Positions 26,206 through 37,545 of a stretch of DNA of 64,000 nt are shown one piece after another; the first letter of the stretch is position 1, and every line of letters starts with the position of its first letter. Made by a program: the position numbers and the translations under genes. The DNA is from Candidatus Peregrinibacteria bacterium CG10_big_fil_rev_8_21_14_0_10_36_19 (GTDB lineage Bacteria; Patescibacteriota; Gracilibacteria; UBA1369; LOWO2-01-FULL-3), in assembly GCA_002772535.1 (NCBI GenBank), contig PFDP01000012.1:46349-110348 (forward strand). The letters are read 5' to 3'. Under the pieces are notes generated by a model. It was given only the letters and a program-made list of their open reading frames with translations. It had not been told where the DNA came from and ran no database searches.

Positions 26206-27648
26206 ATGAAATACTTATTAGCTATTCTTGGAGTTCTACTAACTATTGGCGTTGTATTTGCTGCTCATAGTTATGGCGATGTTAATAGTGGTAAACTATA
26301 TTCTGAAGCTATTGATTTTATTACTAGTAAGGGAATTGTGCAGGGTTATCCAGATGGAACCTATCAACCAAATAGAACTTTAAATAGAGCTGAGCTTTTG
26401 AAAATTGTTGTTGAAGCGGAATATGACAATGAATTTGCAAATCATGTAGGAGAAAGTTGTTTTAAAGATGTTCCAGCAGGTGAATGGTTTTCAAAATATG
26501 TGTGTTTTGCTAAGGCTAAGAACATTGTAAAAGGTTACAGTGATGGCACTTTTAAGCCAGATCAGAAAATAAACTTTGTGGAGGCTTTAAAAATATCATT
26601 AAGCACTTTTGGTATTCAATATGATGCTCTTTATGACCCTTGGTATAAAGACATGGTTATTCAAGGTGGAAATAGAAATTTGATTCCTCTAAGTGTTAAA
26701 TATTTTGACCAGAATTTTAGTAGAGGGCAAATGGCGGAAATGATTACGAGAATTTTAAAAGAAAAAGATGGAACTTTAGCGGCTTATCTTAAAGATGATG
26801 CACATGTTAGTTATGAAAAAATGCTTGAGGCAGGAGAAAGAAAACTTGTTTTTACTAGTAACGATGGGTGTTTTGATAATCCAAATATATGTGGCGGTAG
26901 TAGTATATGTGTGCGAAATACTTGTATAGAAAAAAATGCTTTGCTCCCTAGTAATGGAGATGCTTCTGCCAAAAACTGTGCTTATGATGAAGTTTACATA
27001 AATTCTAAATGTGAAAAAGCGGCTGTAAGTGTAGCCATGGTTGCCTTTGATGATGCTGGTGGAAAAATGGATGCGTGGGTAGACAATACTGTTGGTGGAT
27101 TTGTGGCTTTGAGTGGTCTTAGTGCGTGTCCAAACAAAGTAAGAGTTTACCGTGATTATAATATGTGTTTGCCAAATGATAGTGATGTTGGAAAAGAAGT
27201 CTTTAAGAGAATTGGTGGTCCAATACAGTTTTTTATGATTGGGCAACAAGGTGATGAGTTAAAAAATTGTGAACAGGGACTTGGTTCTGAAGGAGAATAT
27301 TCTGGTTGGTTGAATATGATTAGTACTTATAGTCCTTTCACTCATGAGATGGGGCATGAGGCTGGTCTGTATGATCAATACTGTTACTTCCCTACTGATA
27401 AGAATCCAAACATTGTTAATTTTGATAGTGCTTCATGTAAAGTTCCTGATGACCAATGGCTTATTGAATATTGTGGCAGGACGGATTTGGGTGGAGATCC
27501 TGGCAATCCGTACACATGTAGTGGTGATATGAATAACTATGGTGGGCGCAGTATTATGGGTTTTGGTGATTATTCTATTTCTAGCCCGCTGACTGGATTT
27601 TCCTCTGCCGAAGAAGAATATGTAGCTGAGAAATTTCATTGTTATTAG
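26206..27648 (+). CDS. SLH-anchored secreted metalloprotease (M64/metzincin-like)
   Basis: A 480-residue exported protein. ATG 26206 gives MKYLLAILGVLLTIGVVFAA, a signal peptide; a TTG two codons upstream is less likely. Three SLH modules fill about residues 20-200 (GYPDGTYQPNRTLNRAELLK; GYSDGTFKPDQ; FSRGQMAEMI). The C-terminal half is Cys-rich and holds a zinc site HEMGHEAGLYDQYC near residue 380: HExxH with a third ligand Asp or His downstream, close to the M64 family motif (HExGH...DEY). It should be a wall-bound extracellular protease, perhaps processing surface proteins or attacking a host cell. SLH domains here are N-terminal, unlike the two structural proteins. Confidence 0.8.
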   Translation: MKYLLAILGVLLTIGVVFAAHSYGDVNSGKLYSEAIDFITSKGIVQGYPDGTYQPNRTLNRAELLKIVVEAEYDNEFANHVGESCFKDVPAGEWFSKYVCFAKAKNIVKGYSDGTFKPDQKINFVEALKISLSTFGIQYDALYDPWYKDMVIQGGNRNLIPLSVKYFDQNFSRGQMAEMITRILKEKDGTLAAYLKDDAHVSYEKMLEAGERKLVFTSNDGCFDNPNICGGSSICVRNTCIEKNALLPSNGDASAKNCAYDEVYINSKCEKAAVSVAMVAFDDAGGKMDAWVDNTVGGFVALSGLSACPNKVRVYRDYNMCLPNDSDVGKEVFKRIGGPIQFFMIGQQGDELKNCEQGLGSEGEYSGWLNMISTYSPFTHEMGHEAGLYDQYCYFPTDKNPNIVNFDSASCKVPDDQWLIEYCGRTDLGGDPGNPYTCSGDMNNYGGRSIMGFGDYSISSPLTGFSSAEEEYVAEKFHCY

Positions 27649-27692
27649 AAATTTTTAATATTTTGTTTAAGTCCATGTTTTAGTATAGCTTC

Positions 27693-28322
27693 ATGAATTG
27701 GAGTCGTTTTGTACATATTGTGGAGAGCTTAATTTTTCCTGAATTTTGTTTAGGATGTGGTGTTAAAGACAAAATTCTATGCATGAAGTGCGTGGCCAAA
27801 TTAGAATTCATTAATGGCTATGAAAAAGGGAAAGGATTCTATTTTGATGACCTTAGGTGGTGCCTTAAATACAATGCAATTTTCAAGAAATTAATTATTC
27901 ACTTTAAATATAAAAGGTGTGAAAAATTATCAGTATTTTTTGGTAATTATTTAAAAGAAATTTATGGATTTAAAAAGAACTCAATTGTTATTCCTGTGCC
28001 AATTTCAAGGAAGAGACTTTGTGAAAGAGGTTTTAATCAGGCGAAACTTTTGGCTTTATGTTTTTGCACATTTAATAGCGGACTTAAATTTTGCGACTAT
28101 CTTGTGAGAAAGTTTGATAGGCCCAAACAATCACTTTTGCGAAGATCCTTGAGGCTAAATAATTTGGAAGGTAGCATTGAGATAAACGGAAATGTAAATG
28201 GAAAAAATATTATACTAATAGATGATGTTGCAACCACCTGCAGTACTTTAAATGAATGTAGTAGAATTTTAAAAGAGGCGGGAGCAAAAAATATTTGTTG
28301 CGTTGTGTTGGCACGAGCTTAA
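27693..28322 (+). CDS. comF: ComF family phosphoribosyltransferase-like protein
   Basis: A 209-residue ComF/GntX protein. N-terminal zinc-finger cysteines (CLGCG, CMKC), then a PRTase core with the PRPP loop IILIDDVATTCSTLNE near residue 170. ComF is needed for DNA uptake in competent bacteria, acting in the cytoplasm with ComFA. The CERGFNQA motif is also typical. Natural transformation would fit a reduced genome that imports nucleic acids, but no other com gene is visible here. Confidence 0.9.
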   Translation: MNWSRFVHIVESLIFPEFCLGCGVKDKILCMKCVAKLEFINGYEKGKGFYFDDLRWCLKYNAIFKKLIIHFKYKRCEKLSVFFGNYLKEIYGFKKNSIVIPVPISRKRLCERGFNQAKLLALCFCTFNSGLKFCDYLVRKFDRPKQSLLRRSLRLNNLEGSIEINGNVNGKNIILIDDVATTCSTLNECSRILKEAGAKNICCVVLARA

Positions 28323-28331
28323 ATGTAATAT
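28303..28331 (+). promoter_or_regulatory. promoter of glycosyltransferase gene, leaderless arrangement
   Basis: TTGTGT (28303-28308), 17 bp, TAATAT (28326-28331), then 6 nt to ATG 28338. It overlaps the end of comF. Confidence 0.5.
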
Positions 28332-28337
28332 TGATGT

Positions 28338-29435
28338 ATGAAAATTGGTATAGATGCATCTAGGTATGGTCATGATCAAGCTACTGGCGTTGAGTGGTAC
28401 AGTAAGCATATTATTGATGGACTGGTTAAAATTGCTGATAAGAAAGATAAAATTGTTTTGTATTCAAAGGATAAAATTAAAATTGAAGGTGCTAGTAATA
28501 AAGTAATAAAAGGTAATAGGTTTTGGACTTTGAGACATTTTAGTAAGTCCTTGAAAAATGAAAAACTTGATGCTCTTTTTGTACCGTCACATGTTCTGCC
28601 ACTGTGGTTACCAAAAAAAAGCGTGATCACGATTCATGATGTTGCGTTTAAGAGAATTAAAAAATCATATTCAATTTTTCAATATAGATACCTTGATTGG
28701 AGTACAAAATACGCAGTAAAAAACGCCACGAAAATTATTGTTCCGAGTGAGGCAACAAAAGAAGATTTAATAGAATTTTATAATTGTAATAAAGATAAAA
28801 TTGTAGTTATCCCCCATGGTTTTGAGCCTCCGAAGATTGATACAAATATTGCATTTAATACATCTGAAATTTTTAAGTATTTTGAAATTAACAAAAGAAC
28901 AAAATATGTACTTTTTGTAGGTAGACTTGAAAGTAAAAAAAATCTAAAGAGACTTGTGCAAGCATTTGAAATTTTTTCTAGAAAATATAAAGATTATAAA
29001 CTGATTCTGGCTGGTGGTAGAGGTGTTGGTTTCCAAGAAATTCTGGATGAAGTGATGAGGTTAAAGATTGCAGACAAAGTAATTATGCCTGGATATGTTA
29101 ATGAAGAAGAAAAAGCTGCGCTGATGAAGTACTGTAAAATTTTTGCATTTCCGTCTTTATATGAAGGTTTTGGTTTGCCTATTTTAGAAGCATTCTATTA
29201 TGGAAAACCTGTTATATCTTCAAACACATCTTCCATTGTTGAGGTTGCTGAAGATGCTGCACTTTTAGTAAATCCATTAAAGGTCGAAGAAATTGCCAAA
29301 GGTATAAAAATGCTGGTTGAAAAGAAATCTTATTCTCAAAAGCTGATTAAACTTGGTAGAGAAAGGTTAAAGAATTTTTCATGGAAAAAAGCGGCAAAAA
29401 AAACGCTTCAAACAATTACCAGGTTTGACAGTTAG
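28338..29435 (+). CDS. GT4-family glycosyltransferase
   Basis: A 365-residue GT-B fold enzyme. N-terminal Gly/Arg acceptor region (GIDASRYG, ATGVEWYS), C-terminal donor site with FVGRLESKKNLKRLVQAF and the E-x7-E motif in LYEGFGLPILEAF. It transfers an activated sugar (often mannose or glucose) to a lipid-linked or protein acceptor. Together with the GT at 29952 it probably builds a surface glycan. Donor unknown. Confidence 0.9.
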   Translation: MKIGIDASRYGHDQATGVEWYSKHIIDGLVKIADKKDKIVLYSKDKIKIEGASNKVIKGNRFWTLRHFSKSLKNEKLDALFVPSHVLPLWLPKKSVITIHDVAFKRIKKSYSIFQYRYLDWSTKYAVKNATKIIVPSEATKEDLIEFYNCNKDKIVVIPHGFEPPKIDTNIAFNTSEIFKYFEINKRTKYVLFVGRLESKKNLKRLVQAFEIFSRKYKDYKLILAGGRGVGFQEILDEVMRLKIADKVIMPGYVNEEEKAALMKYCKIFAFPSLYEGFGLPILEAFYYGKPVISSNTSSIVEVAEDAALLVNPLKVEEIAKGIKMLVEKKSYSQKLIKLGRERLKNFSWKKAAKKTLQTITRFDS

Positions 29436-29492
29436 TTTTAGCAAGGTATAATGCACTTAAAATACTTATTCCTAATTTATTAATTTTTCATT

Positions 29493-29897
29493 ATGAAGAA
29501 AATACTTACTGGTGCGGTGGCTCTCTCTCTTGTTTTAACAGGATGTTCATGGTTTGGTGGCGACGAGAAACAAGCTTTTATCGATGCTACTGTTGAAGCG
29601 ACATGTTTAATTTTCCAAGCGGAAGATATTTTTGACCCTTCTCTAGAAACTGAAGCAAAAGCTGTTTATAAAAAACACGGGTTTGACGCTGATGATGACA
29701 GTGCAATGGAAGTGTTAACTACAAAATACCAAGACGATCAAGATGTTCAAGATGCTATCGCAGCTGCACTTGAAAGTTGTGCTGGTGATACTCTAAAAGG
29801 GTTACAAGACTCTCTTGGGAATCTAGGAGAAGAATCTGCTGAAACTACTGAGGAAGCTGCTACTGAAGAACCAGCTGCAGAAACTACTGAACAGTAG
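29493..29897 (+). CDS. small acidic lipoprotein
   Basis: A 134-residue protein with lipoprotein signal MKKILTGAVALSLVLTGCSW (lipobox LTGC). The mature part is acidic, mostly helical, with two Cys, and ends in a Glu/Thr/Ala-rich tail. No family recognised. It has its own upstream TATAAT (29446 region) and is followed directly by a terminator. Confidence 0.8.
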   Translation: MKKILTGAVALSLVLTGCSWFGGDEKQAFIDATVEATCLIFQAEDIFDPSLETEAKAVYKKHGFDADDDSAMEVLTTKYQDDQDVQDAIAAALESCAGDTLKGLQDSLGNLGEESAETTEEAATEEPAAETTEQ

Positions 29898-29924
29898 ACA
29901 GTTCGCTTTAACTTAAGTAAAGTA

Positions 29925-29951
29925 GAGGGTGATAATTCACCCTCTTTTTTT
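29925..29951 (+). terminator. intrinsic terminator abutting the next start codon
   Basis: GAGGGTGA (29925-29932) pairs with TCACCCTC (29937-29944), loop TAAT, followed by seven T. The T-run ends directly at ATG 29952 of the next glycosyltransferase. The loop and right part of the 5' arm spell TGATAAT, a possible extended -10 box for that gene. Confidence 0.85.
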
Positions 29952-31055
29952 ATGAAAGTAGCGATTGTGCATGATTTTTTGGTCAAACTTGGAGGAGCAG
30001 AGAGAGTTGTAAAAGTTTTAAGTGAGATGTATCCAGATGCAGATATTTTTACTCTGTTTTATGATGAATCTAAAGTTGGGGCCATGTTCCCTAAGGAAAG
30101 GGTAAAAACTTCTTGGATGCAGGGTTTGCCAAAAATTATAAGAAATAAATATAAGTTTCTAACTCATAAATTCCCATCTGCAATCGAGAGTTTAAATCTT
30201 GAAAATTATGATTTGGTAATTAGCTCTAATACTGCGCTAAGTCATGGGGTATTAACTGGACTTAACACAAAACATATTTGTTATTGTCACTCCCCTATGA
30301 GATATGGTTGGGATTGGTCTAATGAGTATGTGAAAGAAAATGAAATTAAGGGTTTTAAAAAGTTACTTTATGCACCGTTGATGAAATACTTGAGAGAATG
30401 GGATACTTTGGCAGCAGATAGACCAGATGTATATTTGGCTAATTCTGTTAATGTTCAGGGGAGAATAAAAAAGTATTTTAGGCAACCAAGTGAGGTTGTT
30501 TATCCACCAGTAGATACGAATAGATTTAAGGCTAAGGAAGATAATCAAGGATACTTTTTGATAGTTTCAACCTTAACTCCATATAAAAAAATTGGATTAG
30601 CTGTGCAACTATTTAACAAAATTGGTAGAAAGCTTATTATTATTGGTGATGGCCCTGAGAGAAAATTTCTTGAAAGTATTGCTGGCGATAACATTGAATT
30701 TTTGGGATACAAAGATGATGATGTTGTGAAAGAATATATGGAAAACTGCCGGGCTTTTATCTTCCCAGGAGAAGAAGATTTTGGAATTGCACCCGTGGAA
30801 GCTATGGCTTGTGGAAAGCCTGTGTTGGGCTATTTTAAAGGTGGACTTTGTGAAACTGTAATTGCAGGAGAAACTGGTGAATTTTTTTATGAACCTACTG
30901 TTGAATCGATGGAAGATGGACTGGCTAGGCTTATGTATAATGAAAAGTTTTATAAGGCACATAGTATTAGACGCCATGCTACTCAATTTTCAAGAGAAGA
31001 GTTTGAGAAAAAGATGAAACGAACCGTTAAACATGTTATGATGCATGCCCAATAA
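29952..31055 (+). CDS. GT4-family glycosyltransferase (mannosyltransferase-like)
   Basis: A 367-residue GT-B enzyme starting VAIVHDFLVKLGGAERV, an acceptor-domain motif common in mannosyl- and rhamnosyltransferases. The donor domain has LIVSTLTPYKK, IIGDGPERKFLE and EEDFGIAPVEAMACGKPV with the E-x7-E residues. It starts immediately after a terminator T-run, so it relies on a promoter overlapping that hairpin or on read-through. dnaX follows 11 nt downstream. Confidence 0.88.
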   Translation: MKVAIVHDFLVKLGGAERVVKVLSEMYPDADIFTLFYDESKVGAMFPKERVKTSWMQGLPKIIRNKYKFLTHKFPSAIESLNLENYDLVISSNTALSHGVLTGLNTKHICYCHSPMRYGWDWSNEYVKENEIKGFKKLLYAPLMKYLREWDTLAADRPDVYLANSVNVQGRIKKYFRQPSEVVYPPVDTNRFKAKEDNQGYFLIVSTLTPYKKIGLAVQLFNKIGRKLIIIGDGPERKFLESIAGDNIEFLGYKDDDVVKEYMENCRAFIFPGEEDFGIAPVEAMACGKPVLGYFKGGLCETVIAGETGEFFYEPTVESMEDGLARLMYNEKFYKAHSIRRHATQFSREEFEKKMKRTVKHVMMHAQ

Positions 31056-31066
31056 CATCTTCATAA

Positions 31067-34719
<3,653 letters not shown>

Positions 34720-34722
34720 TTA

Positions 34723-34751
34723 TTGATTTTTAGCGGTATTTTTGCTATAAT
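34723..34751 (+). promoter_or_regulatory. promoter of the three-gene unknown operon, leaderless
   Basis: TTGATT (34723-34728), 17 bp, TATAAT (34746-34751), then 6 nt to ATG 34758. It starts 3 bp from the divergent ligA start codon, one of the clearest leaderless promoters in the window. Confidence 0.75.
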
Positions 34752-34757
34752 TATACG

Positions 34758-35141
34758 ATGAATACAGATACAAAACAAAAAACAAATTTAATGGACGATA
34801 AAGTACAACAAGAACTAAATACTCCCCTAGTGGATCCAAGCGGATTTGATGCAGAGGATAAGGCACTTTTGAGCCTAATTTTGGAACTACTTAAAAGTGG
34901 TAAAATTGATTTTTATAAGCCTGACAGTCTTATAAATTTTAATGTCTACGATAAATTGGACGAGGAAATGAAAGGCAAAATTGATTTTGAAGCAGTAAAC
35001 CTAACAACAGCAATTAGAGAAATTAGCGATTTGCATGAGGGGGGGTTTGACGAGAGCTATCAAATGCAAAATTTGGTACATAGAGTGCGTCTTACAAAAG
35101 AGCGTATTGAAGATGCTAGTGGTGATTTATTCTTAATTTAA
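34758..35141 (+). CDS. hypothetical small acidic protein (operon gene 1)
   Basis: A 127-residue acidic cytoplasmic protein without membrane segments. Mostly helical by composition, with SLILELLKSGKIDFYKPDS and LVHRVRLTKERIEDASG. No family recognised. It leads an operon with the two genes that follow (gaps of 4 and 2 nt). Confidence 0.7.
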   Translation: MNTDTKQKTNLMDDKVQQELNTPLVDPSGFDAEDKALLSLILELLKSGKIDFYKPDSLINFNVYDKLDEEMKGKIDFEAVNLTTAIREISDLHEGGFDESYQMQNLVHRVRLTKERIEDASGDLFLI

Positions 35142-35145
35142 TTAC

Positions 35146-36120
35146 ATGGGAGCAAACGATAAAATAGAAACCAGACAGCCAGAACCAACAGTTGAAGCAC
35201 CAAAAGTAGATTCTCCAGCTGCGAGTAATACTGAAGTATCTCCACAAACAGCTGAATCCGCAGCGGAAAAAAGAGATCAAAAGAAGGAAGATGTTTCGTT
35301 GAAAGCTAGATTTGAGCGTCAAAAATTAGGATTCGAACAAATTCAAAGAGATATAAAAAACCCAGAAAAACGCAATGCTCTTGCTGATTCTTTGCCACCA
35401 AGCAAGATGAAAGATTTATATGTTTCTCTGGCCGAAGATACTAATTTGCCAGAAGGAGATCTTAAAAACACTTTACTATCTTTGTTTGCTGTTATGGCGA
35501 AGTACGGCGGAATTTTTGAGAACTTTAAACCTGGTAGTTTTATGGCAGCAATTACCGCTGTGGATAGTCCTTACAAAGATGACTCGTTTTCTGCAAGTGA
35601 GGCAAAGTTAATACTAGAAAAAAAACCTAGACCGGTAGACTTGGAAAGTTTGAAAAAATATGGAAAAGAAGCTGCATCTGTTAGTTATGTATGTTCAAAA
35701 TTGGGAGTAGATGAAATACTCACTGCAAAATCCCTAGCAGCAAGAATTTCTCATTTAAATCATTCTCCAGATCAAAAAGCATACAAAGATGTAAGGTTAA
35801 ACGCTTTAAGAGCAAAAGCAAATCCAACTCCTGGTACTATTGTATTTTTTGTTGATGAGATAACAAGCTCAGAAGTTACTGTGGCAATTGCTAATAATGA
35901 GGGGCTTTATGAGTATGTGGACAAAAATAAAAGCGGAAATCTTGAAGTGAAAACTGCAAAGCTTTCTGATATAGTTAAAAATGATTTCATGTTAAAGGCT
36001 GCGTTTATACCGAATGAGCCTGTAGTAACGGCAACACCGGCGGCAACACCGGCGGCAACACCGGCAGCAACACCGGCAGCAACTCCAGCTAAAAGTACTA
36101 CAAAAACAACTAAAAAGTAA
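35146..36120 (+). CDS. hypothetical protein with Ala/Pro/Thr repeat tail (operon gene 2)
   Basis: A 324-residue protein. An acidic, Gln/Ala-rich N-terminus (1-50) is followed by a central folded region (50-285) with helical segments (SLPPSKMKDLYVSL) and a beta-like segment around TPGTIVFFVDEITSSEV. The tail is about five copies of TPAA followed by a Lys/Thr-rich end. No signal or membrane helix. The repeat tail may be a flexible linker. Function unknown. Confidence 0.7.
   Translation: MGANDKIETRQPEPTVEAPKVDSPAASNTEVSPQTAESAAEKRDQKKEDVSLKARFERQKLGFEQIQRDIKNPEKRNALADSLPPSKMKDLYVSLAEDTNLPEGDLKNTLLSLFAVMAKYGGIFENFKPGSFMAAITAVDSPYKDDSFSASEAKLILEKKPRPVDLESLKKYGKEAASVSYVCSKLGVDEILTAKSLAARISHLNHSPDQKAYKDVRLNALRAKANPTPGTIVFFVDEITSSEVTVAIANNEGLYEYVDKNKSGNLEVKTAKLSDIVKNDFMLKAAFIPNEPVVTATPAATPAATPAATPAATPAKSTTKTTKK
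36031..36090 (+). repeat. 12-bp tandem repeat inside a coding region
   Basis: About five copies of GCAACACCGGCG with slight decay in the last copies, encoding (ATPA)n. The unit is GC-rich against an AT-rich background and a multiple of 3, so copy number can change without a frameshift. Confidence 0.85.
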
Positions 36121-36122
36121 TT

Positions 36123-36590
36123 ATGTCTGACGAAAATTCTCAAGCTCAAGGTGGTCAACAGTCTAGTATAGTAAATGATGTTGTAGTAGATAAAAATAAA
36201 ACTGCTGAGCAGTATATTTTAGATGTTGAAGATAAATATATTGTACCTCCCCTAATTAGAGAGAAATTCTCTGATTTAATTAAACTGATCTATGAAACTG
36301 AGTCTATGGACAAAGAAGAGAGAGAGTATTGGCTACAAATAATGCCAATTATGTCTGAAGACCAAATAGTTAAGTTTAGAGAAATTTTGGTAACAGAGAA
36401 GGATCAATTAGCTGCATTGGATCAAAAATATGCAACCGATATGGCGGCTATCAACAAAAAACAAAATTCAGAACTAGATGAAGAAGAAATGAAGAAAAAA
36501 TTAAAGGTTATTAAAGATCAAGAAGTTTCGAGTGAAGCCGCTGAAAAGCTTGAAGAAGAAAAACTCCTTAAAGAACTGGAAACTCTATAA
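36123..36590 (+). CDS. hypothetical helical protein (operon gene 3)
   Basis: A 155-residue, charged, helical protein with a coiled-coil-like C-terminus rich in Glu and Lys. Residues ~55-105 (MDKEEREYWLQIMPIMSEDQ, then FREILVTEKDQLAAL) match in pattern the C-terminal domain of the Pro-rich protein at 25204-26073. Start lies 2 nt after the preceding stop. Converges with the sortase gene. Function unknown. Confidence 0.7.
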   Translation: MSDENSQAQGGQQSSIVNDVVVDKNKTAEQYILDVEDKYIVPPLIREKFSDLIKLIYETESMDKEEREYWLQIMPIMSEDQIVKFREILVTEKDQLAALDQKYATDMAAINKKQNSELDEEEMKKKLKVIKDQEVSSEAAEKLEEEKLLKELETL

Positions 36591-36593
36591 AAG

Positions 36594-37457
36594 TTAACGA
36601 GATACTTTACCAGTATCATCTTCCACAGGGACTGCGGTTACTATAAGCCTCTTTGCATTAGTACCAACTGGAGTACAAGTTACCAATGTTAATTGCTCTG
36701 AATCTGTTTGTTTTAATACCTCTATATCCTTAGGTAATACAACTTTAATACCCTGTACTTGGTACACAAATTTCTTTTGATCCCAATAAACAATAATTTT
36801 ATCACCTTCTACAACTTCGTGCAGTAGGGCAAAAACATCTTTAAAGCGACCTGGATCCCATGGAAAATATGAACTGTGTCCCGTAATAGCAACGTTCCCT
36901 GATTGTCCCGGTAAACTTGTACCAGGATAGTGCACCACCCCATCTTTAAGTGCAGACTGCATTTCTTTTTCTAAAGCATTCCAATCTCTTTGTATTAAAC
37001 TTTTTGAACTTACCCTTACAATTGGAATATTTTGATTGATTCTTGGTATTATTATACGATTATCTGAAGGCGCAATCTCAAGATTTAATGCAGGAATTTG
37101 TTTTTTTTGTACTTCTGGATCATCACTAGTTTTTAAAACAGTTTTACTAATTGTTTGTTTGTTATCAAGTAATTCACTCATAGGTGTTTCTCCTGGGTGA
37201 AGATAATTTTGAATTTTGTAACTAATAATTGTTGAGTAGGCTGACCAATTTAACAGCACAAGTCCAATCATGAAAAACACAAAAAAGGCTAACACTTGCC
37301 TAAAAGCACCATGTAATATGCTTTTAACCTTTGATTCAATAGGCTTAGCTGATTCTGTTTTGTGGCTACTTACTTCCCTATGGTGATGAGTCACCTCTTC
37401 ATGATGAGAAGGAGCGTGTTGAATATGTAATTTGAAGTGATCGTGATTTTGTGTCAT
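36594..37457 (-). CDS. sortase (class E/D-like)
   Basis: A 287-residue membrane-anchored transpeptidase. N-terminal His-rich cytoplasmic stretch, a membrane helix near residues 52-75, then the sortase barrel with catalytic His in ITGHSSYFPW, Cys in LTLVTCTPVGT and Arg in KRLIVTAVP. It would join secreted proteins carrying an LPxTG-like signal to the wall or to each other. No clear LPxTG protein was seen in the window. Own promoter upstream; convergent with the unknown three-gene operon. Confidence 0.92.
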   Translation of the reverse strand: MTQNHDHFKLHIQHAPSHHEEVTHHHREVSSHKTESAKPIESKVKSILHGAFRQVLAFFVFFMIGLVLLNWSAYSTIISYKIQNYLHPGETPMSELLDNKQTISKTVLKTSDDPEVQKKQIPALNLEIAPSDNRIIIPRINQNIPIVRVSSKSLIQRDWNALEKEMQSALKDGVVHYPGTSLPGQSGNVAITGHSSYFPWDPGRFKDVFALLHEVVEGDKIIVYWDQKKFVYQVQGIKVVLPKDIEVLKQTDSEQLTLVTCTPVGTNAKRLIVTAVPVEDDTGKVSR

Positions 37458-37479
37458 GTAAAATTAAATTTATCTCATT

Positions 37480-37508
37480 ATTATACACTAAATTGATATT
37501 TTTTTCAA
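37480..37508 (-). promoter_or_regulatory. sortase promoter
   Basis: Minus strand TTGAAA (37508-37503), 17 bp, TATAAT (37485-37480), 22 nt before the sortase start. It lies back-to-back with the Rel promoter, only 1 bp apart. Confidence 0.65.
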
Positions 37509-37509
37509 T

Positions 37510-37538
37510 TTGACTTGCATATGAATGAGTGTGATAAT
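37510..37538 (+). promoter_or_regulatory. Rel/SpoT gene promoter, leaderless
   Basis: TTGACT (37510-37515), 17 bp, GATAAT (37533-37538), then 7 nt to ATG 37546. The in-frame ATG at 37525 lies between the -35 and -10 boxes and is therefore rejected. Confidence 0.7.
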
Positions 37539-37545
37539 TTGGTGT

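Noticed and set aside
36031-36090. Short regular repeats that could be mistaken for a CRISPR or minisatellite array
   Set aside because: The 12-bp units are contiguous without spacers and encode (ATPA)n in frame within a gene.
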